Below are positions 8,907 through 20,673 of a stretch of 64,000 nt of DNA, in pieces. The position numbers and the translations under genes are program-made. The notes beneath the pieces were generated by a model. The model was not told the origin of the DNA. It saw only the letters and a program-made list of their open reading frames with translations, and did no database searches. Origin of the DNA: an uncultured Rhodospirillales bacterium (GTDB taxonomy: Bacteria > Pseudomonadota > Alphaproteobacteria > ATCC43930 > CGMCC-115725); NCBI GenBank assembly GCA_903828515.1, contig CAIKMD010000006.1, positions 62,001-126,000 on the forward strand, read 5' to 3'. Position 1 is the stretch's first letter; each line of letters begins with the position of its first letter.

Positions 8907-9508
8907 CTTTGGGACAGGGCTGCGTGCGTGGAGCGAATTTCAGTTGCCGAACTCGGATCGAGCCGCACCGGAAGAAACGTCCAGGCCGGCGGATCGAGCA
9001 GGGCCAGGCGCCGGGCCGGCGGCAGGATGCGCGCTTTGGCAAAACGCTTGGCCGCAAGCTCGGCCAGCGCGTGGCGACAATAAGAAGGGCGGGCGAAGAC
9101 TGCAACCGGAAGCCGGGCGAAGATCCCCTTCCAGTTGCGCCAGCGGCGCAGCTCGGCGAGGTTATCCGCGCCGATCAGCAGCACGAAACGCGTCTTCGGA
9201 TAAAGCGCCTGCAAGGCGGCGATCGTGTCGATCGTATAGCTTGTGCCGAGTTGGCGCTCGATGTCGAGGACGCGGATGCGCGGATCGTGGACGAACGCGG
9301 CGGCCTCTTTGAGGCGCGTCGCGAATGGCGCCATGCCGACTTCGGGCTTCAAGGGGTTCTGCGGCGAGACCAGCCACCAGATTTCGTCGAGGCCGAGGCG
9401 TTTCAGGGCTTCGTGGCTGACGTGAACATGACCCCGATGCGCCGGGTTGAACGAGCCGCCGAGCAGCCCGACCAGGGGCTTGGGCGCGTGGCCGAGTCTC
9501 GGCGTCAG
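8903..9508 (-). CDS. nadD: Nicotinate-nucleotide adenylyltransferase, probable CTG start
   Basis: NadD makes nicotinate adenine dinucleotide in NAD synthesis. The nucleotidyltransferase motif GGSFNPAHRGH and the segment SPQNPLKPE are at the N terminus, and SSATEIRS near the C terminus is typical. The frame contains no ATG, GTG or TTG before the essential GGSFNPAH motif: the first usual codon (TTG, 9352) lies after it and would delete the active site. The upstream frame is closed by TAA inside proA. The best candidate is CTG at 9508-9506, overlapping the proA stop as CTGA, exactly like the ATGA overlaps of its neighbours. From there the product is 201 residues, normal for NadD. It ends in a GTGA overlap with rsfS. 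Confidence 0.88.
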   Translation of the reverse strand: MTPRLGHAPKPLVGLLGGSFNPAHRGHVHVSHEALKRLGLDEIWWLVSPQNPLKPEVGMAPFATRLKEAAAFVHDPRIRVLDIERQLGTSYTIDTIAALQALYPKTRFVLLIGADNLAELRRWRNWKGIFARLPVAVFARPSYCRHALAELAAKRFAKARILPPARRLALLDPPAWTFLPVRLDPSSATEIRSTHAALSQR

Positions 9509-10766
9509 GGCCGCACCTGGCCCGTACCGCGCACCACGTATTTATAGGTGGTCAGTTGATCGGCGCCGACCGGCCCGCGCGGCGGCAGGCGGTTGGTCGA
9601 GATGCCGATCTCGGCGCCCATGCCGAATTCGCCGCCATCGGCGAATTGCGTGGACGCGTTGTGCAGCACGATGGCGCTGTCGATCTCCTGCAGGAAGCGC
9701 GCGGCGTCGGTTTCGTTTTCGGTGACGATCGCGTCGGTGTGATGCGAGCCATAATGATTGATATGCGCGATGGCGGCGTCGAGATCGTCGACCACGCGCA
9801 CGGCGAGGATGGCGTCGAGATATTCGGTGAACCAGTCCTGTTCGGTCGCCGCTGTCGCCGCCGGATCGAGCGCGCGCACCGCCGCGTCGCCGCGAATTTC
9901 GCAGCCGGCCGCGTGAAGCGCGGCAAGGATCGGCGGCAGCGCCTTCTTCGCGATGGCGCAATCGACCAGCAATGTTTCGGCCGCGCCGCAGACGCCGGTG
10001 CGCCGCATCTTGGCGTTGAGCACGATGCTTTGTGCCGTCGCGAGATCGGCGTCGCGATGGAGATAGACGTGGCAATTGCCGTCGAGATGCGCGATCACCG
10101 GAATGCGGCTTTCGCGTTGCACTCGCTCGATCAATCCCTTGCCGCCACGCGGCACGATGATGTCGATGAACTCAGGCATCCGCAGCATCATCCCGACCGC
10201 CTCGCGATCGATGGTGGGGACGAGCTGCACCGAAGCCGCCGGCAAGCCCGCCGCCGCGATGCCTTTTTGCAGGGCCGAGGCGATGACGCGCGAGGAATGA
10301 AAGCTTTCCGAGCCGCCGCGCAGGATCGCGGCATTGCCCGAGCGCAGGCACAAGCCACCCGCGTCCGCGGTGACGTTGGGGCGTGATTCATAGATGATGC
10401 CGATCACGCCCAACGGCACGCGCACGCGCGCGATGTCGAGTCCGTTGGGCCGCGTCCAGCGTGCGAGTTCGGTGCCGATCGGATCGGGCAGGGCCGCGAC
10501 ATCGTCGAGGCCCTGGGCCATCGCGGCGACGCGTTTGGCGTCGAGCATGAGCCGGTCAGTCAGCGCGGGTGAGAGGTCCTTGGCGGTTTCGCGGTCTTGT
10601 GCGTTGGCGTCGAGAATATCCTTGGCCTGATCGCGGATCGACTCGGCGGCATAGATCAGTGCCTGCGTCTTGGTGTCGGCATCGGCACGGGCGAGTTCCA
10701 TCGCCGCCGCGCGCGCGTCGGCGCCCAGCTTATTCATCGTCGCGGTCAGGTCGGTCGTATCGGGGC

Positions 10767-10770
<4 letters not shown>
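9505..10770 (-). CDS. proA: Gamma-glutamyl phosphate reductase
   Basis: 421 residues, second step of proline synthesis: NADPH-dependent reduction of glutamyl-5-phosphate. It has the aldehyde-dehydrogenase fold; the catalytic Cys lies in [14 protein letters not shown], and the family signature [21 protein letters not shown] is complete. It overlaps proB by 4 bp (ATGA). Confidence 0.97.
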
Positions 10771-12959
<2,189 letters not shown>

Positions 12960-12989
12960 TCGGTGTTCGATGCGCGCGCGAGGGGCGAG

Positions 12990-13268
12990 CTAATCGGCAG
13001 CCTCCGCCGGGATCTGGATTTGCTGGACGGCGACGAAGGTGCGGCCCATGCGCGAGGTTTTGAATTCGACCGCGCCGTCGACCAGCGCGAAGAGCGTGTG
13101 ATCGCGGCCGACGCCGACATTCGGGCCCGCGTGATAGACGGTGCCGCGCTGACGCACGAGGATGTTGCCGGCGAGCACGACCTGGCCGCCGAACTTCTTC
13201 AGGCCGAGGCGGCGGCCTTTGGAATCGCGACCGTTGCGCGACGATCCGCCTGCTTTTTTATGAGCCAT
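12990..13268 (-). CDS. rpmA: 50S ribosomal protein L27
   Basis: 92 residues. The N terminus [16 protein letters not shown] is the conserved L27 tail that reaches the peptidyl-transferase centre; it begins directly at MAHKK, so no Firmicutes-type cleaved leader is present. Followed by a strong terminator-like hairpin; 15 bp after rplU, with which it forms one transcript. Confidence 0.98.
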   Translation of the reverse strand: MAHKKAGGSSRNGRDSKGRRLGLKKFGGQVVLAGNILVRQRGTVYHAGPNVGVGRDHTLFALVDGAVEFKTSRMGRTFVAVQQIQIPAEAAD

Positions 13269-13283
13269 GGTGCGTTCTCTCGC

Positions 13284-13595
13284 TTAGCCGGTAATGCCGG
13301 TGATGCGCAGCACGGTGAGGTACTGGCGATGACCGTTCTTGCGGCGATAGTTGTGACGGCGGCGCTTCTTGAACACCAACACCTTGTCGTCGCGCTTCTG
13401 CTCGAGCACCGTGGCGGTGACCGTGGCGCCGGCAAGACGCGGCGTACCGGTGCGGGCATCCGCGCCGTCGCCGATCATGAGAACGTCGTCGAGCGTCACG
13501 GTCGAGCCCGGCTCGGCGATGAGTTTCTCGACGAAGACCACTTCGTCCTTGGCGACCCGGTATTGCTTACCACCGGTGCGGATAACTGCGTACAT
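13284..13595 (-). CDS. rplU: 50S ribosomal protein L21
   Basis: 103 residues beginning [14 protein letters not shown], the invariant L21 start, and ending with the basic [17 protein letters not shown] segment that contacts 23S rRNA. First gene of the rplU-rpmA unit. The 296 bp upstream to the tRNA-Ser gene hold no convincing gene and must contain the promoter of this operon; I could not pick a -35/-10 pair with confidence. Confidence 0.98.
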   Translation of the reverse strand: MYAVIRTGGKQYRVAKDEVVFVEKLIAEPGSTVTLDDVLMIGDGADARTGTPRLAGATVTATVLEQKRDDKVLVFKKRRRHNYRRKNGHRQYLTVLRITGITG

Positions 13596-13891
13596 GAGCG
13601 TATCTTTATGCTGGTTGCCGCCGCGATGGGCGAAGCGGGGCACTATAGCGATGGCGACCCCCCTGTCAAGCCCCGCTTGGGTCAAGCCCTTGGCAAGGTT
13701 GGGCTTTGTGCGGGAAAGGCGGGTGCGGCCAAGGCCCGGAACCAGGCCGGCGAAACCCTCCGGCCGTCTTCCCAAGCCCGCCGATCCGGTAAGGCCCGGT
13801 AAAGGTGTCCAGATTCCGGCTCGGGTTGTTCGGCTCGACACCTTCGGCTAGTCTGCGCGCCCCCGACCAGACGCCGTGGGTTCCCTCGTGC

Positions 13892-13981
<90 letters not shown>

Positions 13982-14093
13982 ATCCACACCATAGCTCTAC
14001 ATAACCTTTCCACCAGGAAGGGTACTACGGCCAGACCCGCTGCTGCAGGGCACCGACGATCGGCCGAGCCGCGCGTATCGGGGCTAAATTCCA

Positions 14094-14112
14094 TACTCTT
14101 TATATGAGAGTA
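14094..14112. promoter_or_regulatory. Inverted repeat upstream of the AbrB-type gene, probable autoregulatory operator
   Basis: TACTCT and AGAGTA are perfect inverted arms separated by 7 AT-rich bases, ending just before the AAGGAG ribosome site of the downstream gene. AbrB/MazE-type antitoxins typically bind such dyads in their own promoters; that role is inferred. Confidence 0.55.
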
Positions 14113-14123
14113 AGGAGATAACC

Positions 14124-14357
14124 GTGCGCATCACGTCCAAGGGCCAGGTCACTATTCCGGCTGACATCCACAAGCGGGCTGGGTTGCTGCCGCACACGGA
14201 CGTGGAATTCGAGTTCGACGGCAAGGTCGTGCGCATCGTTCGCGCCCAAGCCGGTAAGAGGGATGGTCGTGGCGCCCGACTTGTCGCTCATTTGCGAGGT
14301 CGCGGCAGTGTTGCCATGAGCACGGACGAAATCATGGCACTGACCCGCGACGATTGA
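14124..14357 (+). CDS. AbrB/MazE/SpoVT-family DNA-binding protein, orphan antitoxin-like
   Basis: 77 residues with the swapped-hairpin beta-barrel signature at the N terminus: MRITSKGQVTIPADIHKRAG. GTG start, preceded at 6 nt by AAGGAG. These proteins are usually antitoxins encoded directly before a PIN-domain toxin. Here only 74 bp separate it from the convergent downstream gene and no PIN-like frame (MILVDTNVLLD type) is present, so the toxin is missing. It may be a relic or a free-standing regulator. The C terminus STDEIMALTRDD resembles those of VapB-type antitoxins. Confidence 0.8.
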   Translation: MRITSKGQVTIPADIHKRAGLLPHTDVEFEFDGKVVRIVRAQAGKRDGRGARLVAHLRGRGSVAMSTDEIMALTRDD

Positions 14358-14431
14358 CGCGGGATGCGGCGCGTTACCATACCTATGTCCCCAAGCTGTC
14401 GCTCATTGCACCTGATTGAGTCGTCGCCCCC

Positions 14432-15532
14432 CTACTGCTTCATCACGATCTTGATGAGCTTGCCGAGGTCCTCGTTGACGCTGGGGTGAGAGCCCCACCA
14501 ATCGGTGGTCACGCCGGTGAACTTCATGCCTTCCTTTTCCAGCGCGGTGATCTGCTGGTGCATCGGCGTGTCGGGATAGGTGTCGAGTTCGCCGCCGAAG
14601 AGGTCGTGCAGGATCTTGCTTTGGCCCTCGGGTGACGATGCGAAGAGTGCGAAGAGGATCGCGGCATTCGGGTGCGCGGCGTTGGTCGGCACGCCGAGAT
14701 AGTCGTAGCGCCGCTCGCCGGCGTCGCGCAGCACGGCCCATTCGAGCACGCCGCGATAGTGGTCGGTGTTGACCTCCGAGCCGGAACAGGAAAGCGCCAG
14801 CGCCGGGATCTCGCCCGACGCGACGCGGTCGAGGCCGGCGCAGGAAACCAGCCCGCCGAGATTGGGCATGAGCTGACGCAAGAAGGCCTCGGTCTTCTCA
14901 TAGCCCCAGACGCTCTGCGCCACGAGCACGTCGAACCCGGCGAGATAAGGCGTGGTGTAGATCTTGCCCTTGAGCGCGGGATTGAGCAGATCGTTCATCG
15001 CCGTGAGCTTGGCGAATTCGGGCGCGGTCTTCTTGTTGTACATCACGCCCGGCACCTTGGTGACGATGCGAAGCGCCTGGCCGCCGCCCTCGGCGATCTC
15101 GGGCGTGATGCGGCCGGGATAAAGCTCTGTCCAAGGCACCGCGCGGAACAGGCCGCGCGTGAGCATCGGCGTGAACTCGACCGCCGTGCCGTTATAGAGA
15201 TCGGTCGTCGCCGGCTGGCCCGCCTGCATCTCGGTCATCAGCTTTGCGACCATCGGCGCGAAGGACGGGCCGGGGAAGTAGGTCACGTCGATATCGACGC
15301 CGAACATCTTCTTGACCCCGGCGGCACCGATGCGGGCGCCGTCCGGGCCGCCCAAAATGTTCACCGCATAGGACAGCGTGAGCTTGCCTTCGGTCTTGGC
15401 GCCATCGATGATTTTTTGCAGCGCCGGCGACATCGGAATCGTATCGGCGGCGCGCGCCGGCCTATCGAACGGCGCAAGGGCGACAAGCGCGATGATTCCG
15501 GCAACGAAGATGCGGCGACAATCGAAACGCAT
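14432..15532 (-). CDS. ABC transporter substrate-binding protein (iron(III)/polyamine-type fold)
   Basis: 366 residues with a signal peptide ending DRPARAAD, then a periplasmic binding fold (MSPALQKIIDGAKTEGKLTLSY onward) of the extracellular solute-binding family 1 / AfuA type. It is a clear paralogue of the divergently transcribed protein 200 bp away: both begin SPALQxxIxxAK, carry LGGxxGA and YxPG, and end with a WW near the C terminus. Ligand unknown; the fused permease downstream of the paralogue is the likely partner. Confidence 0.85.
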   Translation of the reverse strand: MRFDCRRIFVAGIIALVALAPFDRPARAADTIPMSPALQKIIDGAKTEGKLTLSYAVNILGGPDGARIGAAGVKKMFGVDIDVTYFPGPSFAPMVAKLMTEMQAGQPATTDLYNGTAVEFTPMLTRGLFRAVPWTELYPGRITPEIAEGGGQALRIVTKVPGVMYNKKTAPEFAKLTAMNDLLNPALKGKIYTTPYLAGFDVLVAQSVWGYEKTEAFLRQLMPNLGGLVSCAGLDRVASGEIPALALSCSGSEVNTDHYRGVLEWAVLRDAGERRYDYLGVPTNAAHPNAAILFALFASSPEGQSKILHDLFGGELDTYPDTPMHQQITALEKEGMKFTGVTTDWWGSHPSVNEDLGKLIKIVMKQ

Positions 15533-15734
15533 GGCGCTCCCCCGAATGTTTGGTCGATACGACCCCTTATCGCGGGATCACCTTGGCGGAGAATAGCAGG
15601 GCCGACCGGCAGGCCGTAACCTGAATGTCGCCGCAACTTTTTGCGCTGAAAAAGTGCAGACGCATCGAGACCCCGTGCGAGACGCCGCCGAGTGTGCGAT
15701 GATCGCGCAACAAACGAAGTTGGGGAGAAGCGGC

Positions 15735-16817
15735 ATGATCCGTCGCCGGGCGTTCTTGTTGGGGTTGATGTTGGGCTGGGCCGTGTCGGCGTCGGTCGGC
15801 GCCGCGGTCGCGGCCGATTTTTCGCCGGCGCTGCAGGCGGTAATCGCCGCGGCGAAGAAGGACCCGACCCTCACCATTTCCTACGGCAACGACACGCTGG
15901 GCGGCGCCGAGGGCGCCAAGCTGTTTCAGGCCGGTATGAACAAGCTGTTCGGAACCAATGTCGATGTCCGTTACGCGCCGGGCGCCGCGATGGCGCAGCT
16001 CGGCAATCAGCTCATCACCGAGATCAACACCCATCAGCCCGCCTCGACCGACGTCTATGTCGCCGCCGCGACGCAGGAAGCGACCATGGTCGAGCACAAG
16101 GCGCTGATGGAGGTCGATTGGAAAGCGCTGATGCCCGATCGCATCAACGATGCCGCGATCGAGGAAAACGGCATGGCGGTCCGGATCGGCGGCGGCATGT
16201 CTGGCGCAACCTACAATACGAAGCTCGCGCCCTTCGTGCCCGAACGCCTCACCGATTTTCTCGATCCGCGCTGGAAGGGCAAGATCGCGACCACGGCTTA
16301 CGGCGCGGGCTTCGACGGGCTCACCGCGAACGGCGTGTGGGGCCCCGACAAGATGCTCGACTATATCGGCAAGTTCTCCGGCCAGGTCGGCGGGTTCATC
16401 CGCTGCGGCGAACTCGAACGTATCGCGGCGGGTCAGTTCGCCGTGCTGGCGATGGACTGCATCGGCGGCCAGCTCGATTCCTGGCAAGCCAAGGGCGCGC
16501 CGATGGGGCGCATGATCCCGCTCGACGGCGCGCAGGTGCGCTATTACTACACCTCGATCCCGAAGAACTCGGCGAATGTCGCTGCCGCCAAGCTCTACGT
16601 CGCGTTCATTCAGACGGCGGAGGGTCAGGCGATCCTGCGCAAGGTCTGGGCGATGGACAGCGATGCCTATCCGGATTCCGACCTCGGCAAGCTGGTCGAT
16701 GCCATCCACGCGAAGGGTGCCACCACCAGCCGCGCCTCGATCGCGTGGTGGATGGAGCATCCCGAAATCAACACGACGACGGATCAGTTGGTGACCATTC
16801 TGCGCAAGCAGAAGTAA
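15735..16817 (+). CDS. ABC transporter substrate-binding protein, paralogue of the divergent gene
   Basis: 360 residues from the ATG at 15735, preceded by GGGGAGAAG. The signal peptide MIRRRAFLLGLMLGWAVSAS ends near AVAAD. Binding fold similar to the 14.4-15.5 kb protein. Only 4 bp separate its stop from the permease gene, so the two form one transcript and this protein is the probable receptor of that permease. Confidence 0.87.
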   Translation: MIRRRAFLLGLMLGWAVSASVGAAVAADFSPALQAVIAAAKKDPTLTISYGNDTLGGAEGAKLFQAGMNKLFGTNVDVRYAPGAAMAQLGNQLITEINTHQPASTDVYVAAATQEATMVEHKALMEVDWKALMPDRINDAAIEENGMAVRIGGGMSGATYNTKLAPFVPERLTDFLDPRWKGKIATTAYGAGFDGLTANGVWGPDKMLDYIGKFSGQVGGFIRCGELERIAAGQFAVLAMDCIGGQLDSWQAKGAPMGRMIPLDGAQVRYYYTSIPKNSANVAAAKLYVAFIQTAEGQAILRKVWAMDSDAYPDSDLGKLVDAIHAKGATTSRASIAWWMEHPEINTTTDQLVTILRKQK

Positions 16818-16821
16818 GAGG

Positions 16822-18579
16822 TTGAACGGCGGCGTGAGCGCGGTGTCGATGCCGGCGGAGGTACGGCGGACGAGCGGACGCGATGCGTTTCCCGCCTTTG
16901 TCCTCGGCGCGGTGCTGATTGCCAGCATCGCTATTCTCGCGACGCTGGCGATCGTGCTGTGGACCAGCTTTCTCGACGGTCCCCTGGGCGTGGTGATCGG
17001 CCGCTTCACGCTCAAGAACTACGCCTCGGTCCTGAACGACAGCCAGACCTATGACGTCATCCGCGATACGCTGGCCTTCGCCGCGATGGCGACGGCGGTG
17101 CCGCTGATCCTCGGCATTCCGATCGCGTGGCTTTACGAACGCACCGACCTGCCGGGCAAGAGCCTGCTGTTTTTCGCGATGACGATCGGCATCATCGTGC
17201 CGGGTTTCGCGGTGGCGATGGGTTGGCTCTTTCTGCTCGATCCGCGCATCGGCATCCTCAATACGTTTCTCCAGGAAAGTTTCGGCCTCGCCGACGCGCC
17301 GTTCAATATCGTCTCGCTCGTCGGCATGGGCTGGGTACAAGGGCTGAGCCTGACGCCGGTCGCCTTCATCATGACCGCGGCGGTGTTTCGCGCGATGGAC
17401 CCGGCGCTCGAAGAGGCGGCGCAGATGGCCGGGGCGCGCCCCGGCCGGATCTTCGCCGCGATCACGGCGCCGCTCGCCTGGCCCGGCATTCTCGCGGCAT
17501 CGATCTACATCTTCACGATCGGCTTCGCGGCGTTCGACGTGCCGGCGATCATCGGCTGGTCGAACCGGCTTTTCACCTTCGCGACGTTTCTCTTCCTGCT
17601 GGTCAATCCGCAAAGCGTGCTGCCGCGCTATGGCGTCGCCGCCGCGCTCAGCACTGTGGTCCTTTTCCTCGCTGTCCTGTTGAGCTGGTGGTACGCGCGG
17701 ATGCAGCAACGCGCGCGGAAATACGCGGTGGTCACCGGCAAGGCCTATCGCCCGCGCGCGGTTGCGCTCGGCCGGGTGAAGACGCTGCTGTCCTGGGGCT
17801 TTATCGCGATCTATCTCGCGGTCAGCCTGCTGGTGCCGATCGCGCTGCTCGTGTGGTCGTCGATCCTGCCCTATTTCCAGTTGCCGAGCGTTCAGGCCTT
17901 TCGCTCGGTCAGCCTCGATCACTACTACCGGTTGCCGTGGCAATTGATGGCGACGGGGTTCTGGAACACCGGCGCGCTCATGCTGCTCACCCCGACCGTG
18001 ACGGTCATCCTGTCGCTGTGCTTTTCGTGGCTGGTGCTGCGCTCGCGGGTGCCGGGGCGGCCGGTCTTCGATTTCATCGCCTTTTTGCCCCATGCGGTGC
18101 CGAGCATTATTTTCGGCGTCGGCGCGTTCCTCTTCGCGATCTATGTGATCCAGGCCGTGCTGCCGATCTACGGCACGATCTGGATTCTGTTGTTCGTCTT
18201 CGTGATCGCGCGGGTGAGCTTCGGCACGCGCATGACCAATTCGGGCCTCATCCAGATCCATCCCGACATCGAAGAAGCGGCTCAGGTCGCCGGTGCGCGC
18301 GGCTTTGGCATCGCGCGGCAGATTCTGGTGCCGATGCTGCGGCCGACCCTCGTCTATGTCTGGTTGTGGACAGCCCTTTTGACCTTCCGCGAACTGACGC
18401 TCGCGGTGATCGTCTCGACGCCGAAAAACCTCACCCTGCCGGTGGTGATCTGGTCGCAATGGTCGGGCGGCGATATCGGCATGGCGTCGTCGATCGTCGT
18501 CGTCATGCTGCTCGTGATGAGCGTGCTGATTGCGCTATATTGGCTGGTGGCGGGCCGGCGGGGCTTGCTCTCCGCTTAA
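16822..18579 (+). CDS. Iron(III)-type ABC transporter permease, two fused transmembrane modules
   Basis: 585 residues, about 12 membrane helices in two FbpB/ThiP-like halves. Each half carries the EAA loop that docks the ATPase: EEAAQMAGARPGRIF near residue 195 and EEAAQVAGARGFGIA near residue 490. The start at 16822 is TTG (TTGAACGGC), with later GTG/ATG alternatives. No ATP-binding subunit is encoded next to it; the following genes are hydantoinase-like, so the ATPase must come from elsewhere. Confidence 0.9.
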   Translation: MNGGVSAVSMPAEVRRTSGRDAFPAFVLGAVLIASIAILATLAIVLWTSFLDGPLGVVIGRFTLKNYASVLNDSQTYDVIRDTLAFAAMATAVPLILGIPIAWLYERTDLPGKSLLFFAMTIGIIVPGFAVAMGWLFLLDPRIGILNTFLQESFGLADAPFNIVSLVGMGWVQGLSLTPVAFIMTAAVFRAMDPALEEAAQMAGARPGRIFAAITAPLAWPGILAASIYIFTIGFAAFDVPAIIGWSNRLFTFATFLFLLVNPQSVLPRYGVAAALSTVVLFLAVLLSWWYARMQQRARKYAVVTGKAYRPRAVALGRVKTLLSWGFIAIYLAVSLLVPIALLVWSSILPYFQLPSVQAFRSVSLDHYYRLPWQLMATGFWNTGALMLLTPTVTVILSLCFSWLVLRSRVPGRPVFDFIAFLPHAVPSIIFGVGAFLFAIYVIQAVLPIYGTIWILLFVFVIARVSFGTRMTNSGLIQIHPDIEEAAQVAGARGFGIARQILVPMLRPTLVYVWLWTALLTFRELTLAVIVSTPKNLTLPVVIWSQWSGGDIGMASSIVVVMLLVMSVLIALYWLVAGRRGLLSA

Positions 18580-18610
18580 GCGAAGAGCCCGCGATTTTTG
18601 GGAGTGGGAC

Positions 18611-20662
18611 ATGGCGTATGTGGTGGCGGTCGATATCGGCGGAACCTTCACCGATCTGGTGGCCTTCGATCACGACACGCAAAAAGTGATCTATACGAAA
18701 AGCCCGACGACCTACAACAACCTGGTCGAAGGCATCGTCGATTGTTTCGGCAAGGGCAAGATCGCGCCCGCCGACGCCAACTTCCTCAATCACGGCACGA
18801 CGCTGGTCATCAATGCGCTGATCCAGCGCAAGGGCGCCAAGACCGCGCTCGTCACCTCGGCCGGGTTCCGCGACGTGCTCGAGATCGCGCGCGCCAACCG
18901 GCCCGATCCGTTCGACCTGCATTACCAGCGTGACGAGCCGCTCATTCCGCGCGAACTGCGCTTCGAAGTGCCCGAACGCACGGACTTCAAGGGCAACGTC
19001 ATCGTGCCGCTCGACGACAAGGCGCTCGAAACCCTCGCGGCTGAATTGAAACACCTCAAGATCGAGGCGATCGCGATCTTCTTCATGAACTCCTATCACG
19101 ATCCGGCGAACGAACTGCACGCCGCCGAAATCCTGCGCCGCCTGCTGCCTGACGTGTACATCACCTGCAGCACCGAACTGACCCGCGAATGGTACGAGTA
19201 CGAGCGCTGCTCGACCGCCGCCGCCAACGCCTATGTCGGCCCGCAGGTGAATACCTATATCCGCCGCTTGGAAAGCGAGTTTCAGAGCAAAGGCTATGAA
19301 GGCCCGATCTTCATGATGGGCTCGAATGGCGGGCTGCTCTCGGTCACGCGGACGTGCCGCCAGCCGATCGCCCTCGTTGAATCCGGCCCGATCGGCGGCT
19401 GCATCGGGGCGGGCGCTTTTGCCGAGGCGCTGGGCTTCGACAACGTCGTCGCCTTCGACATGGGCGGCACGACGGCCAAATGCGCGCTCGTCGAACACGG
19501 GCGTTTCGCGGTCGATTCCGTCTATTACGCGGACGGTTATGTGAAGGGCTTCCCGGTCAAGTCGCCGGTGATCAACATCGTCGAGGTCGGTTCAGGCGGC
19601 GGCTCGATCCTGTGGCTCGACGACCAGAAGCGGATTCATGTCGGCCCGCAAAGCGCCGGCTCGACGCCGGGCCCGGTCTGCTATGGCCGCGGCGGCACCG
19701 CGCCGACCGTGACCGATGCCAATCTCATTCTGGGCCGCCTCAACGCGGACCGCTTTCTCGGCGGCGAACTCACCCTCGATCCCGCTGCCGCGATGAAGGC
19801 GATGTCGGAAAAGATTGCCGCGCCGCTGGGCTATCCCGGCGATCAGGGCGCCATCGAGATGGCGGAGGGAAGTCTCGCCATTGCCACCGTGGTGATGGCA
19901 GGTGCCATTCGCCGCGTGTCGATCGAGCACGGGCTCGATCCACGCGACTTCGCGCTCTTCGCCTATGGCGGGTGCGGGCCGCTGCACGCCTGCGCGATCG
20001 CGCGCGAGTTGTCGATCCCGACCGTGATCATTCCGCCCGAGCCGGGCAATTTCTCGGCGATCGGGATGCTGCTGGCCGATGCCCGCATCGACAACGCCAA
20101 GACGCTGACCGGATTGCTCGACGACAAGATGGTCGAGACGATGCGCCATCAATACGGCACGATGGAAGACGAAGCGCAGCAGGCCCTGGCGCGCGAATTC
20201 GGCGCCACCGAGGTCTCTTTTCAGCGTCACGCCGAGATGCGTTTCCGTGGCCAGCGCCACAACATCAAGGTCGAATTGACCGGGCTCGACAGCGTCGAGG
20301 CGATCCACGACGCGTTCACCCGCGATTACAAACGCCGCTACGGCTTTGCCGATTCGAAGGCACCCGCCGAGATTCAGGTGCTGATGGTCTCCGCTTTCGC
20401 GAAACTGCGCCGGCCCGACATTGCGCGCCTGCCGCGTCGCGCCGGCGACGGTCGTCCCGAGACGATGCGGCCGGTTTATTTTGGCCGTGCCGGCGGGATG
20501 GTGCCGACCAAGGTCTATGATCGCGGTGCGCTGCCGATCGGGTTCGCGGCGTCGGGGCCGGCGGTGATCGAGGAATACGGCTCGACCACGGTGATCGGTC
20601 CGGGCGACCGGTTTGAGATGGGACCGATGGGCGAAATTCGCGTCAATTGCACGGGCAAGTGA
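18611..20662 (+). CDS. hyuA: Hydantoinase/oxoprolinase, HyuA-type subunit
   Basis: 683 residues. N-terminal Hydant_A_N motif VVAVDIGGTFTDLVAFD with the ASKHA phosphate-binding loop, then the Hydantoinase_A core with VAFDMGGTTAKCAL. HyuA subunits act with HyuB in ATP-dependent opening of cyclic amides (5-oxoproline, N-methylhydantoin) and related carboxylations; the substrate here is unknown. The ATG at 18611 follows GGGAGTGGG. Upstream ABC importer genes 31 bp away suggest uptake and breakdown of the same compound. Confidence 0.9.
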   Translation: MAYVVAVDIGGTFTDLVAFDHDTQKVIYTKSPTTYNNLVEGIVDCFGKGKIAPADANFLNHGTTLVINALIQRKGAKTALVTSAGFRDVLEIARANRPDPFDLHYQRDEPLIPRELRFEVPERTDFKGNVIVPLDDKALETLAAELKHLKIEAIAIFFMNSYHDPANELHAAEILRRLLPDVYITCSTELTREWYEYERCSTAAANAYVGPQVNTYIRRLESEFQSKGYEGPIFMMGSNGGLLSVTRTCRQPIALVESGPIGGCIGAGAFAEALGFDNVVAFDMGGTTAKCALVEHGRFAVDSVYYADGYVKGFPVKSPVINIVEVGSGGGSILWLDDQKRIHVGPQSAGSTPGPVCYGRGGTAPTVTDANLILGRLNADRFLGGELTLDPAAAMKAMSEKIAAPLGYPGDQGAIEMAEGSLAIATVVMAGAIRRVSIEHGLDPRDFALFAYGGCGPLHACAIARELSIPTVIIPPEPGNFSAIGMLLADARIDNAKTLTGLLDDKMVETMRHQYGTMEDEAQQALAREFGATEVSFQRHAEMRFRGQRHNIKVELTGLDSVEAIHDAFTRDYKRRYGFADSKAPAEIQVLMVSAFAKLRRPDIARLPRRAGDGRPETMRPVYFGRAGGMVPTKVYDRGALPIGFAASGPAVIEEYGSTTVIGPGDRFEMGPMGEIRVNCTGK

Positions 20663-20673
20663 GGGGAAGCGAC

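Noticed and set aside
14358-14431. PIN-domain toxin after the AbrB-type gene
   Set aside because: Only 74 bp remain and no frame has the acidic PIN pattern.
16768-18459. 563-codon minus-strand frame over the permease gene
   Set aside because: Charged, low-complexity (Arg/Asp/Glu/His) composition typical of the reverse of a membrane protein gene; the permease on the plus strand has EAA loops and helices.
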